Source of the DNA: a virus | Direction: 5' to 3' (one strand) | Length of the DNA stretch: 39,435 bases | Virus record (IMG/VR): IMGVR_UViG_3300036827_000361 | Coordinates: 1-39,435 of that record | In this document: piece by piece, positions 1 through 7,142 of the stretch | How the letters are laid out: each line of letters starts with the position of its first letter | How positions within the stretch are numbered: position 1 is the first letter of the stretch | The notes under the pieces: model-generated | Databases searched by the model: none | The model's input: the letters and a program-made list of their open reading frames with translations, nothing else | What the model was told of the DNA's origin: nothing | Made by a program: the position numbers and the translations under genes

Positions 1-291
1 TGAACTCATGCGCGCTGCCTCGCCCACATGCATAACCGCGGACGCATTGGATGCAATCCTGGCCACGTAGCGTACAGTCACGCGAATTCGCTGACGTTTG
101 AGATGGGAGAATTTCGAGCGCGGAAGGTTTTCCCGCATAAAGCGTTCGTCGTCCCGGTCCATCAGGGTTCTGAAAGCGTTAAGGTCTACCGTGCGGAAAC
201 TTTGTCCCGCCTGTGTTCTGCGGCCGCGTACCGCCATGTAAAACAACATGACAGCGCACAACGCAAGCGCAATTACGATCACAGTTATCAT
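1..291 (-). CDS. partial membrane-anchored hypothetical protein (host)
   Basis: Reading frame that starts at 291 and runs off the left edge, so only the first 97 residues are visible. The N-terminus (MITVIVIALALCAVMLFYMA) is a clear hydrophobic signal anchor; an RGRR stop-transfer follows and then a soluble, charged region. The start codon overlaps the stop of the upstream gene (ATGA), which indicates translational coupling with the 288-1028 gene. I do not recognise the family. It lies left of the interrupted tRNA, so it is taken as host chromosome. Confidence 0.7.
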   Translation of the reverse strand, partial: MITVIVIALALCAVMLFYMAVRGRRTQAGQSFRTVDLNAFRTLMDRDDERFMRENLPRSKFSHLKRQRIRVTVRYVARIASNASAVMHVGEAARMSS

Positions 292-1028
292 CTGCTTATT
301 AGCTCCATCACTGCCTGATTCCACTGCTCCAACTGGGCCCGTTTGGGAACTTCCGCATTGCTGGCTACCTGCTCAGGCGCAAGTAGATAACCTGCCCACA
401 TGAGCAGACTTGCGGAGAAAGAAATACCGCGGACCAAGTTAAATGCTTGTGCCGTTGCTGTGCTTACATGACCAATCAACGTTACGTTGATCAGTTCAAC
501 AGCCGCAAACATTCCCAGCCCCAAGGCTATCCCAAATACATTCTGTTTCCAGTGCAGTCCAAACGCACTGGAAGACAAAAACAAGAACATGATCAATCCC
601 ACTTCCACAATGCGCGTCGCCTGCTCGGCAAGCAGGATCGCGTGGCTTATGCCCCTGGCATCTCCTGATTGCTCATAGGCTACTCCACATCCTAGGACAA
701 CCAGCGCTATCACTACGACACGGAAAATTATGACAGCCAGTTTGCGCAAAGCCGGATGCGGCGAAAACACATTTGTAAATATTTCCCGCACTATCGTAAG
801 TCCGAGAACGATCCCGATCGCTTCAAAAACCAAAAAGGCGTACCCGTACACCTTCGGCGTCCGGAACAAAGAATACAGGACCGTTGTCTCAAACAAATTG
901 AAAGACACGTAGGCAGAAAAAAACGGATACCTTTGCCAGGTTCTTTTGGCCAGCACTACCAAAGCCAGTAGCACTTGCAAGCCAATGCTCCCGATCCACA
1001 CATCGTGAATAATCAACCTTAGCGGCAT
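288..1028 (-). CDS. polytopic membrane protein, uncharacterised (host)
   Basis: About 246 residues with roughly seven hydrophobic segments and few charged loops, so an integral inner-membrane protein. The frame is open upstream to a TTG at 1064, but the ATG at 1028 (MPLRLIIHDVW) is a more natural start, placing the first membrane segment near the N-terminus. No catalytic motif is visible. The style resembles uncharacterised multi-pass proteins common in Acidobacteriota genomes; that is a memory-based impression. It is coupled by a 4-base overlap to the next leftward gene, so the two probably form one operon. Confidence 0.75.
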   Translation of the reverse strand: MPLRLIIHDVWIGSIGLQVLLALVVLAKRTWQRYPFFSAYVSFNLFETTVLYSLFRTPKVYGYAFLVFEAIGIVLGLTIVREIFTNVFSPHPALRKLAVIIFRVVVIALVVLGCGVAYEQSGDARGISHAILLAEQATRIVEVGLIMFLFLSSSAFGLHWKQNVFGIALGLGMFAAVELINVTLIGHVSTATAQAFNLVRGISFSASLLMWAGYLLAPEQVASNAEVPKRAQLEQWNQAVMELISR

Positions 1029-1110
1029 ATCCACTAAGAAGCATAGCGCTTCAAGAACCAGCAAACAAGCTTTTCTTACCGGTCCGATTTCTCTGTCTGC
1101 ATTACCCTAG

Positions 1111-1269
1111 TTATCTATTTGTCCCCTGTGGACATGCTGGGAAACCAGGTATCCCGCACGGGAATGGTGACCCGCCGTCAAATCTGGTGGCTTCAAGAGG
1201 GAAAGCTGCGCTGGTGGATAGCGCTAATGCGCCCAATACAAGCAATTTAACCAATATCTTCTTCGCCAT
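1111..1269 (-). CDS. 52-residue secreted cysteine-containing peptide
   Basis: Starts with ATG at 1269, preceded by a GGAG ribosome site 8 nt upstream. MAKKILVKLLVLGALALSTS is a textbook signal peptide (Lys-rich n-region, Leu-rich core) with a likely cleavage after a SAA-type site near residue 22. The mature part is only about 30 residues, Gly/Pro-rich with two cysteines (FPCGIPGFPAC), which could form one disulfide. It ends in TAA at 1111. Function is unknown. Tandem palindromes about 90 bp upstream may control it. Confidence 0.65.
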   Translation of the reverse strand: MAKKILVKLLVLGALALSTSAAFPLEATRFDGGSPFPCGIPGFPACPQGTNR

Positions 1270-1357
1270 GAATGATCTCCTTCAAAATGGGTAAACCACT
1301 TGCAAGCTTCCATGATTTTTCCTGTATCACTAACAAACCATTGGAGTTAATATGGTT

Positions 1358-1392
1358 TTCCGAACCCGGAACAATTTTTCCCGAAATGGGAA
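1358..1392. promoter_or_regulatory. tandem palindromes, candidate operator
   Basis: Two short inverted repeats, TTCCGAACCCGGAA (1358-1371) and TTCCCGAAATGGGAA (1378-1392), have centres about 20.5 bp apart, i.e. two helical turns on the same DNA face. They lie upstream of the leftward secreted-peptide gene in an AT-rich gap. This is what a dimeric repressor or activator pair would leave; no protein can be named. Confidence 0.35.
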
Positions 1393-1910
1393 CAAAAGCT
1401 GACAGACACCATTCCTTAAAATATTAGAGTCTCTGGATGGACAAAATTGGTTACTCACTTAAGACCAATTTGGGAATTACCCCTTCCGGGTGGAATTGGC
1501 CCATTCCCCTCTTCATGGTTGCGATAAGGATTTTTTAAGATTGCCTCACCATCGTTTGTCGCGGCCAAAACTAATGATTTGAATGGCTATTCAGTTTGAG
1601 TTTTTGTGGGAAAGATTCAAGGCGCTTCCGCGTACTCTGAGACTTCAAACACCCCTTCGCGAACTACCACTTGGAAAAGTGAATCAAAGCCCACTGAGTC
1701 GCAATTTAAGTACTGGTTTTTATTCCCGATTTTTGGTTTTTGTAAACATTCACGCTGGCCGCTTAAAAATTACTTCTGCAAATTGTGCGCCGGATTTTAT
1801 CGGAAACAGAAACTCGCCCGCGTATCTCTCTTGAAAACAGGCATTTGGAGTGTGCAAATCAGGGACGCGAAAAATCAGTTAGAATGGATTTGTTGTTTTT
1901 TACAAAATGT
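1393..1910. other. host intergenic stretch without a convincing gene
   Basis: No frame here has a credible start, composition or ribosome site. It holds an imperfect 7-bp inverted repeat (AAATTGG...CCAATTT, about 1444-1471) and GGAA/TTCC-rich segments resembling the palindromes to the left. The last 50 bp must contain the tRNA promoter, but I see only a weak TAGAAT box at 1880-1885 with no good -35 partner. Confidence 0.4.
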
Positions 1911-1954
1911 CGGGGCGTAGCGCAGCCTGGTAGCGCACCTGCCTTGGGCGCAGG
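1911..1954 (+). tRNA. 5' half of tRNA-Pro(TGG), interrupted
   Basis: The sequence from 1911 gives the CGGGGCG acceptor strand, the D-arm and an anticodon arm CCTGC-CTTGGGC-GCAGG with anticodon TGG. After about 1954 the match stops: no variable loop, T-arm or CGCCCCG acceptor partner follows. As written the gene cannot give a mature tRNA. The break sits next to an integrase gene, so it is best read as the chromosome/element junction. Normally integrases carry a 3' part that restores the tRNA; that is not seen here. Confidence 0.8.
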
Positions 1955-1956
1955 TT
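1938..1956. other. attL: candidate attL core in tRNA-Pro anticodon arm
   Basis: The transition from tRNA sequence to unrelated AT-rich DNA occurs at about 1954, so the recombination core probably lies in the anticodon stem-loop, a common target of tyrosine integrases. No second copy of the core is visible in the window, consistent with attR lying beyond position 39435. The exact core cannot be set without the other end. Confidence 0.5.
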
Positions 1957-2000
1957 TAACTCTGTAAGCCGCTAAATCCTTTCCTTAGAACAAAATCCAC

Positions 2001-2438
2001 TCAAATAACAACGTTTTGCATACCTGCTAAGCGATAAGAGCCGTATTCTCTGGCGGTGATTTTTCGATGGCAGTTAGCGCAAAGCACTTGGCATTTTGCA
2101 ACTTCTTCCATGAGGAGTTGTAAAGGAACGTTTCTACGAATCAGGTCAGAGATATTCGCGGTCTTGTCTCGTAAATGGTGAAACTCAAGAACAACGCGGT
2201 CAGCCTCACCGCATACAGCACACGGATGAGAAGCAAGGAAATCGTTTATCCAAGCTCTCTTGACCGAGCGGTAATGGTGCTTGAAAGCGTCTCTGGTCGT
2301 CTTCCATTTCGGATAAGAAGCGTTGTGGTAAATCCGGGTACACGGTCGGCAGTACGACTGAAGGCCGTCTGGTCTGCTTGTGTTTTTACTGAACTCCGAA
2401 CGGGGTTTATTTGTTTTGCACTTGGAACAGAACTTCAA
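2001..2438 (-). CDS. HNH endonuclease with N-terminal zinc ribbon
   Basis: 145 residues. N-terminal C4-x2-C7 ... C30-x2-C33 zinc ribbon of the type common in phage HNH proteins (KFCSKCKTNKP), then the HNH core: C73-x2-C76, H87-H88 in an EFHH motif, and C120-x2-C123-H124. It would cut or nick DNA with a single metal ion. The start is TTG at 2438, the only start that keeps the family-typical KFCSKC opening. It lies between the attachment site and the integrase, on the opposite strand, with only 14 bp between the two start codons. Freestanding HNH genes are often mobile. Confidence 0.8.
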   Translation of the reverse strand: MKFCSKCKTNKPRSEFSKNTSRPDGLQSYCRPCTRIYHNASYPKWKTTRDAFKHHYRSVKRAWINDFLASHPCAVCGEADRVVLEFHHLRDKTANISDLIRRNVPLQLLMEEVAKCQVLCANCHRKITAREYGSYRLAGMQNVVI

Positions 2439-2452
2439 GGTGGAGAGATTTA

Positions 2453-3295
2453 ATGTTTGAAACTTTTGTTAAGGAAAAGCGGTATTTGAAAAACGTTACC
2501 CAAAGAACTGAAGAGTGGTACGGGGAAACCTTTAAGTGGCTGGGGATTGAAGCTCCGACCGAAGCGGACCTAAAAGACTGCGTGATAAGGATGAGGCAGA
2601 AAGGTCTTACGGCCTCCTCATGCAACAATCGCATCCGAGCGATTAATTCTTACCTGCATTGGTTGGTCATGGGGATTGATAAAAAATGTGGGCCGGCGTG
2701 CCAACATCTCCGTATTCAAAAAATTAACGAAGAGCAACGGATTTTACCGACCTACACCCCTGAACAGCTCAAGAAGCTGATTGACTTCAAACCAAAGGGG
2801 TTTTATGAACGGCGGCTCTACACTCTTATCCTGACAAAAATCGACACCGGCGTTCGGATTTCAGAACTTATCGGCATCAAAAAAAGCGAACTCAATCTTG
2901 ACGGCCTGTATTTCAAGGTTCTGGCTAAAGGAAAGAAAGAGCGCCTGATTCCATTCTCCATTTCCCTGCGGCGTTATCTGGTCGTTTGGCAGAGGGAGAA
3001 CGAACATGAATTACTTTTTCCAACTGCTGATGGTTTTCCACTTGGCCGGCGAGATGTCTTGCGCGATTTGAAACAGCTCTGCCTCAGACTTGGATTCAAA
3101 GCTCCCGAGAGGTCATTACATGCTCTCAGACACACATTCGCCGTAAATTATCTGCGTCAAGGTGGTTCTGTATTTCATTTACAAAGAGCGCTCGGACATA
3201 CATCTCTTGAGCAATCGCGGAAATATGCAAACCTTATGAATGAGGATTTACAAGAGATGCAGCAGAAAGTCTCGATTCTAAATCGGATGCGTTAG
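2453..3295 (+). CDS. int: tyrosine recombinase / phage integrase
   Basis: 280 residues. Residues 1-90 form the SAM-like core-binding domain; the catalytic domain follows with R135 (GVRISE), Lys in the LAKGKK hairpin (about 159-162), H223 and R226 (HALRHTF), H249 (LGHTS) and nucleophile Y258 (SRKYANL). It catalyses site-specific integration and excision through a 3'-phosphotyrosine link. The ATG at 2453 has a GGTGGAGAG ribosome site. It is transcribed away from the broken tRNA-Pro and has no accessory excisionase next to it. Its length suits XerC/D-like integrases without an arm-binding domain. Confidence 0.95.
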   Translation: MFETFVKEKRYLKNVTQRTEEWYGETFKWLGIEAPTEADLKDCVIRMRQKGLTASSCNNRIRAINSYLHWLVMGIDKKCGPACQHLRIQKINEEQRILPTYTPEQLKKLIDFKPKGFYERRLYTLILTKIDTGVRISELIGIKKSELNLDGLYFKVLAKGKKERLIPFSISLRRYLVVWQRENEHELLFPTADGFPLGRRDVLRDLKQLCLRLGFKAPERSLHALRHTFAVNYLRQGGSVFHLQRALGHTSLEQSRKYANLMNEDLQEMQQKVSILNRMR

Positions 3296-3573
3296 GATTT
3301 GGCCTGGGCTGCAACAGCCTGGGCTTTTTCTTTCTCTTCAATCTCCTTGTCAGTCAGATGCTTTCCGAATTTATCGGTCGGGCGCTCTTTGGGTCTCTGT
3401 ACTTGCTTCATGGCTGATTGCAGTTTCTTTCTCAAATCCATTGCAATTTCAAGGGTCGCCGGGTCTGTTCGGAGGTCGATAGCACCTAGCATATAGACCA
3501 TCATGTCTAATTGCTTTGGCGTCATTTCAAGTTTGACGCTGGACGGCAATGCCGTCTTTTTTTGGAGGGACAT
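3292..3573 (-). CDS. hypothetical phage protein, 93 residues
   Basis: Soluble, charged protein with a Lys/Glu/Ala-rich C-terminal helix (KEIEEKEKAQAVAAQ). No family recognised. It is the last gene of a leftward run of tightly packed small genes and overlaps the end of the integrase gene by 4 bases in convergent orientation. It directly follows the 3574-3771 gene with no gap. Confidence 0.6.
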   Translation of the reverse strand: MSLQKKTALPSSVKLEMTPKQLDMMVYMLGAIDLRTDPATLEIAMDLRKKLQSAMKQVQRPKERPTDKFGKHLTDKEIEEKEKAQAVAAQAKS

Positions 3574-3771
3574 TTAGTTCACTTTGACGTTAATCATCTT
3601 ATTGACCGCAAGCTTTGCTGCCGTGCGGTTTGCAGCTTTCAGGCTGACTGAGGACACAATCTTTTTGCTGACGTAAATATCAGCCGTGAAGACCTGAGAA
3701 CTCTCCTGCTCTGGCTCTTTCGTCAATTTCTTTTTGGCCGGGGTTTTTGCTGCTGGTGGTGTTGGTGTCAT
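3574..3771 (-). CDS. hypothetical 65-residue basic protein
   Basis: Lys/Pro/Ala-rich N-terminus (MTPTPPAAKTPAKKK) followed by a short alpha/beta-like part. The start at 3771 has the element's recurrent AATTAA box 8 nt upstream instead of a Shine-Dalgarno site. The gene overlaps the end of the 3680-3949 gene by 92 bases in another frame. The leader box supports the start; function unknown. Confidence 0.55.
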   Translation of the reverse strand: MTPTPPAAKTPAKKKLTKEPEQESSQVFTADIYVSKKIVSSVSLKAANRTAAKLAVNKMINVKVN

Positions 3772-3949
3772 TTGATTTCTTAATTGCGATTATTTTTCTT
3801 GTTAAGTCAAAAGCGCGGTCGTTAATGCCGCGAATTACCTTTGCGGCCTTTACAGAATCCGCAAGAATATCTGCGAGGTCAGATTCAAGGGCTGCTAAAA
3901 GGTTAGGCTCGTTTTCAATCTTGTATTTTTTGTTTGGTTCCATTTTCAT
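3680..3949 (-). CDS. hypothetical 89-residue protein
   Basis: Acidic helical N-terminal half (LLAALESDLADILADSVKAA) and a hydrophilic tail. The start at 3949 overlaps the stop of the 3946-4104 gene (ATGA), showing coupling. The last 30 codons overlap the start of the next gene in a different frame and look low-complexity. No known family. Confidence 0.55.
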   Translation of the reverse strand: MKMEPNKKYKIENEPNLLAALESDLADILADSVKAAKVIRGINDRAFDLTRKIIAIKKSNDTNTTSSKNPGQKEIDERARAGEFSGLHG

Positions 3950-4104
3950 TCGAAGAATTCTTTAACATCCTGAGCAAAAGCTACGCAGAAAGCAAAAGCT
4001 AGTAAGTTCGCATCCGTGTTATCAAAGAAATCACCTGGAATCGCCCAGTGCTGCCGCAGCATAGCAATAACTAGAAATGTAAGTAAACAGATAGAAAATC
4101 TCAT
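3946..4104 (-). CDS. 52-residue small membrane or secreted protein
   Basis: The start at 4104 overlaps the upstream HNH stop by ATGA and the stop overlaps the next start by ATGA, so it sits exactly in the operon phase. The N-terminus (MRFSICLLTFLVIAML) is a hydrophobic signal or anchor; a second hydrophobic patch (LLAFAFCVAFA) follows near residues 34-44. Function unknown. Confidence 0.6.
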   Translation of the reverse strand: MRFSICLLTFLVIAMLRQHWAIPGDFFDNTDANLLAFAFCVAFAQDVKEFFE

Positions 4105-4442
4105 TTGGTTTGTGCTTTTAATTGTTCTTCAAGGGCGGTAAGTTCAACTGGTGTCCAAATCTTCGGGGTCATCGCTCTTCGCTGAAGTGGCCCAAATCTC
4201 TTTCCAAGCCTCTTCTTCACCCATTCCGTGAATTGAATCGGCTCACTATGCGCCCAGAACAGATGATGCCTATAACAAAGGGTGACGGCGTTATCCAAAT
4301 CCCAGCGGACTGATTTGTTGCGGCGAGAAAAGATGTGCGCGCACTGAAGGGTTTTGGTCGTGCCGCATACGAGGCATTTGCCGTCTCTGGCTCTTACGAC
4401 CTGGCTGAATAATTTATCCAGCTTGGTGATACGAATTTTCAG
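4101..4442 (-). CDS. NinG/Rap-like HNH nuclease, CTG start
   Basis: 113 residues beginning MKIRITKLDKLFSQVV if translation starts at the CTG at 4442, which overlaps the preceding stop as CTGA. The HNH core has C23-x2-C26, C34-A-H36, N51 and C56-x2-H59-H60, as in lambda NinG-type recombination nucleases and related phage HNH proteins that process recombination intermediates. An internal-only start (TTG at 4298) would remove half of the zinc site. No ATG exists in the frame after the upstream TAA, so a CTG or ATT start is needed. Neighbours are small phage genes in the same operon. Confidence 0.7.
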   Translation of the reverse strand: MKIRITKLDKLFSQVVRARDGKCLVCGTTKTLQCAHIFSRRNKSVRWDLDNAVTLCYRHHLFWAHSEPIQFTEWVKKRLGKRFGPLQRRAMTPKIWTPVELTALEEQLKAQTK

Positions 4443-4645
4443 AGAATTACGTTTTCGTTAAGCAACTCGATTTCGTCCAGCTTTTCATCCGGCTCAAATT
4501 CGCACTTGGCCATCGCCGCGGAAGCATTACGAGCCACAACATTAAACTGCTGCCATCGGGGGCTTTCTTCTTTAAACTCACCCTTACGATTGGTGTCAAT
4601 CAAACGTGTGGTGATGCGGTAAAGTTTATTGGTTTGTTCTTTCAT
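4439..4645 (-). CDS. hypothetical 68-residue protein
   Basis: Small charged protein (MKEQTNKLYRITTRLID). The start at 4645 has AATTAA 12 nt upstream and an A-rich leader with no Shine-Dalgarno site. Its stop overlaps the CTG start of the next gene. No family recognised. Confidence 0.6.
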   Translation of the reverse strand: MKEQTNKLYRITTRLIDTNRKGEFKEESPRWQQFNVVARNASAAMAKCEFEPDEKLDEIELLNENVIL

Positions 4646-4650
4646 TTTGT

Positions 4651-4938
4651 TTATTTCTTAATTGTCTTTTTAATTTTCCTCAGCACCTCTTTCTCCTGCC
4701 GGCCAGTCGCGGTCTCTTCGGTCGTCTTGGCGTACTCAATGCCCAGATGAGCAAAGAGCATTTTCTGCATCTTCTCTTGCTGGTCGAGGCGGGATTCAAG
4801 CGCGCTAAAAACTTCGCGCAATCTGAGACGCTTTGCGCGGCCAACATAGATATCTAAAAAAGATGCTCCGGGGGCATAGCCGACGAATACATGCTTTTTC
4901 AGTTCTTCGAGGTCTTCCCTCAGTTGTTTGTTGAACAT
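4651..4938 (-). CDS. hypothetical 95-residue protein
   Basis: Starts at 4938 (MFNKQLREDLEELKKHV) with an AATTAA box 11 nt upstream. The frame is open further upstream to 5010, but that part lacks the leader. Helical, with a basic C-terminus (RKIKKTIKK). A central segment (VGYAPGASFLDIYVGRAKRL) may bind nucleic acid. Function unknown; it appears to be the first gene of this short leftward cluster. Confidence 0.6.
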   Translation of the reverse strand: MFNKQLREDLEELKKHVFVGYAPGASFLDIYVGRAKRLRLREVFSALESRLDQQEKMQKMLFAHLGIEYAKTTEETATGRQEKEVLRKIKKTIKK

Positions 4939-4979
4939 TTTTGTTGTTTTTAATTGTTTTATGTGAGTACAATTGGCGT

Positions 4980-5150
4980 ATGCACCTGCCGGACCCGAGC
5001 TATGTGTCACTTGCGACCGCTGTCATAACCTCTGTGACTGCGGGCATCGGGCTTGTCCGGCTTCTACTAGAAAAAAAATACAAATCGGTTGACACATGTA
5101 CGGGGTGTGTTTCCAACCTTCAAAAAAACTCCACGCGTAATAATTGTTAG
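4980..5150 (+). CDS. possible small membrane protein
   Basis: A rightward frame from ATG 4980 encodes 56 residues with one hydrophobic segment (SLATAVITSVTAGIGLVRLL) and a CxxC pair near the end. It has no ribosome site and faces the leftward genes, so it may be chance. Kept at low confidence because the membrane segment is clean. Confidence 0.25.
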   Translation: MHLPDPSYVSLATAVITSVTAGIGLVRLLLEKKYKSVDTCTGCVSNLQKNSTRNNC

Positions 5151-5211
5151 GTGAAATGGCATTCTCACTTGGTGCCGATTCGAAAACGGTCATGCCCCTG
5201 ACATTACTTTG

Positions 5212-5689
5212 TTAAATCTGACTGCACAGCCTTACAAACTCCCTCACCGGAATCAGCGTCATGTAATCGTGGAACTCCCCGCCCCGCACGACCCGCCAGC
5301 GCCTCTCCCCCTGCCAATTTTCTTTTAGCAAGCCAATTAGTTCTTGTCGGCCTATCTGGTAAAGGTCGTCTTTGCCGTCAAGCATGTAAACAATGAAGTC
5401 GGCCTGGGAATGGAGAAGTGCTTTATGCTCGCAAGCGACATTTCCCGTTTGCTGTGCCATCCGGTCCCGTTTGCATTCGTAGGTTACTGAAACGCCAGAG
5501 ACCGGGAAGGTTGCAATTATGTCGTATTTGCGGAGTTGGGAAAGTGAGCCGCCGGGGGTTGACTTGGGGATTGAAACCCAAGCTCCTTAGCTTTTCGACT
5601 AACTTGTTTTCGCACACTTTTCCGTCTGCGAGGTCTGAGGGGAAATACGGGGTTGCCGAACCTTTTGAAGAAGATGGGAACTGATTCAT
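5212..5689 (-). CDS. PD-(D/E)XK nuclease interrupted by a frameshift
   Basis: Two frames join into one nuclease-like protein of about 158 residues: codons from ATG 5689 to the CCCCC run at 5554-5558, then the +1 frame to the stop at 5212. The joined product has E27 (KVCENKLVEKL), D56 (RKYDII) and E71-x-K73 (TYECKRD), the usual acid/acid/ExK layout of phage PD-(D/E)XK or resolvase-like enzymes. Read without the shift, the N-terminal frame continues as an unconvincing Arg/Pro-rich tail, and the C-terminal frame lacks its catalytic Asp-Glu-Lys part if started at ATG 5460. It may be an indel in a C-run, a pseudogene or a programmed +1 shift. Confidence 0.6.
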
Positions 5690-5901
5690 CCATTTGCTGG
5701 CTTAACTTTTATTGTTTTGAGATGAGCAGGTTTCCAACGTGGATATTTATCTACTAATATTGCGAACCAATTCCTCCTCAACATCACGGCTGTAGACCTT
5801 TTTGTGGAACCTAAAAACTCTGTTTGCCAACAAGGAATCCATGTACCATCCGACATTTGGGCATAATTTATGTAAACCTGTATGTATTGCGAAAATTTCA
5901 T
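5686..5901 (-). CDS. hypothetical 71-residue protein
   Basis: Aromatic-rich small protein (MKFSQYIQVYINYAQMSDGT). Its start overlaps the stop of the 5898-6230 gene by ATGA, and its stop overlaps the start of the nuclease gene. The leader is A-rich without a Shine-Dalgarno site. No family recognised. Confidence 0.55.
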   Translation of the reverse strand: MKFSQYIQVYINYAQMSDGTWIPCWQTEFLGSTKRSTAVMLRRNWFAILVDKYPRWKPAHLKTIKVKPANG

Positions 5902-6230
5902 TTCTTTTTGATTTCAAGATAAAGATTAGCGAGTGCGTGGATGGCTGTCGGTCCAAAGGCAAGTTTTTGTCCGTTCTCCGACCGACCTATTGCACCCCAT
6001 AAATCTGTGCGTTCTAGGAGCTGGAAATCTTCTCCAAGAACATCAATTATCTGTTCAATGGTCGGCTCTAAATACCACTTTCCGGCAATCTGATGAGCGT
6101 TAGGGAATAATTCAGGGATTTTGCTCTCAGCGATTTCATGAGTAAGACTGAATCGGTCGAGGATGTCTGGAACAGAAGTGAGAGGGAAACCAGCTCGGCG
6201 GAGTTCGGCCAGTACTTCTACAGTAAGCAT
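5898..6230 (-). CDS. hypothetical 110-residue protein
   Basis: Starts best at ATG 6230 (MLTVEVLAELRRAGF), though the frame is open to 6254. Helical and acidic; the N-terminal part looks like a helix-turn-helix-sized domain, but I cannot assign it. First gene of the 5212-6230 leftward cluster, with a gap containing an inverted repeat upstream. Confidence 0.55.
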   Translation of the reverse strand: MLTVEVLAELRRAGFPLTSVPDILDRFSLTHEIAESKIPELFPNAHQIAGKWYLEPTIEQIIDVLGEDFQLLERTDLWGAIGRSENGQKLAFGPTAIHALANLYLEIKKK

Positions 6231-6269
6231 AGCGCTCAAAATAGCAATTGACAAACATTGAAAACAGGG

Positions 6270-6291
6270 TAGATATTGAAATCTATTGAAT
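6270..6291. promoter_or_regulatory. inverted repeat and 16-nt shared word, candidate operator
   Basis: TAGAT-ATTGAA-ATCTA (6270-6285) is a short palindrome in the gap before the 5898-6230 gene. The word TTGAAATCTATTGAAT (6276-6291) recurs exactly at 29896-29911. TTGACA at 6248-6253 could be a -35 box reading rightward, but its -10 partner is poor. DnaA-like words (TTATCCCCA, TTGTCCACA) follow at about 6293-6321. Confidence 0.3.
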
Positions 6292-6380
6292 AGTTATCCC
6301 CAGCCAACAACCTTTCCAGAAGTTGTCCACAAGAATCCGGCGCGGTTTAGTGGAAAGATATAAATTTAAAATGCTATGAT

Positions 6381-6610
6381 TCTTTCAGATGCGCTGATGC
6401 AATAGCGTAGTGGCCTCCCGGCTGCTGAAGGATTGCATCCCGAACAAAACTCATACTCATACCGAAAGCAAGCCGCGAAAATTTGCGGTTCTAAAGACTC
6501 AAGGAAAAGAAAAGCCTCAAAACACTTCTTACTCCATAACTCTTGCTTCGGGAGAGGAGAGGGAGTGAAGGGTCTCCGGTCCTGGGGAAAGAAACGCACC
6601 CACAATTGCA
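6381..6610 (+). ncRNA. structured leader or non-coding RNA
   Basis: A gene-free 230-nt stretch upstream of the RHH gene. A perfect 8-bp stem GATGCAAT/ATTGCATC (6396-6403 with 6432-6439) encloses a second 7-bp hairpin (6409-6415 with 6420-6426, TCCC loop). CCGC/GCGG (6473-6488) forms another. The word GTCTCCGGTCCT (6572-6583) is repeated inside the large RNA at 8252-8263. Strand chosen from the downstream gene. Confidence 0.45.
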
Positions 6611-6619
6611 CCCACAAAT

Positions 6620-6781
6620 ATGAAACCAAAACAAGAACACAAAGAATATAAAACGCGCCACATTCGCATGAGCGATGAGGTCTGGGAAGAGTTAAAAGAA
6701 AAACGCCGCGAGTCCGGTGAAAGCTGGAATTTATTTGTTAAGAGGTTGATTGATAATTCTGACCTTAAAGGGTTGAGGTAA
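6620..6781 (+). CDS. 53-residue ribbon-helix-helix-like DNA-binding protein
   Basis: MKPKQEHKEYKTRHIRMSDE opens with a basic tail and a short beta-strand (TRHIRMS), followed by two helices (VWEELKEKRRESG, SWNLFVKRLID), the layout of Arc/MetJ/CopG repressors. Such proteins bind operators as dimers through the strand. It overlaps the convergent 6765-7142 gene by 17 bases. The leader has CACAAAT before the ATG and no Shine-Dalgarno site. It could be the regulator of this region. Confidence 0.6.
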   Translation: MKPKQEHKEYKTRHIRMSDEVWEELKEKRRESGESWNLFVKRLIDNSDLKGLR

Positions 6782-7142
6782 TTTTCTTACGTCGTTCTTC
6801 ATCTTCCCGGTCGAGTTCGGAATGTGCTCTATGGATATAATCGTGAAATTCCTTCTCCATCTCGTCTCCAATTTTTCCAGTTGCAAACAGGCTAGAAAGC
6901 TGACGATGATACCAGCGCGCCGTTACAATTTCAGGAGCAATAAGACCGCCACCGAGCGCCTCTCCGAGTTCTTGCATGCGTTTGGTTGTAACTTGGGCCA
7001 TTTCAAGGGATTTAGTCAACAATAATTCTTGCTGTCTGGCTTTACGCTCTAAGCGACTCGTCCAAGCAGTCATGAGGCTTGAGACCAATGCGCCGACCGC
7101 AGCAGAGCCAAGAATGAGCGTGATGATTTGAGTTTTATCCAT
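6765..7142 (-). CDS. membrane-anchored coiled-coil protein
   Basis: 125 residues. One N-terminal membrane segment (IITLILGSAAVGALVSSLM) followed by a long charged helix (RLERKARQQELLLTKSLEMA) and an acidic/basic tail, so a single-pass protein with a cytoplasmic coiled coil. No enzymatic motif. Function unknown. Confidence 0.65.
   Translation of the reverse strand: MDKTQIITLILGSAAVGALVSSLMTAWTSRLERKARQQELLLTKSLEMAQVTTKRMQELGEALGGGLIAPEIVTARWYHRQLSSLFATGKIGDEMEKEFHDYIHRAHSELDREDEERRKKITSTL

Noticed and set aside
2411-2452. 14-codon N-terminal extension of the integrase
   Set aside because: It lacks a ribosome site, overlaps the start of the HNH gene, and the ATG at 2453 has a good site and a family-typical opening.
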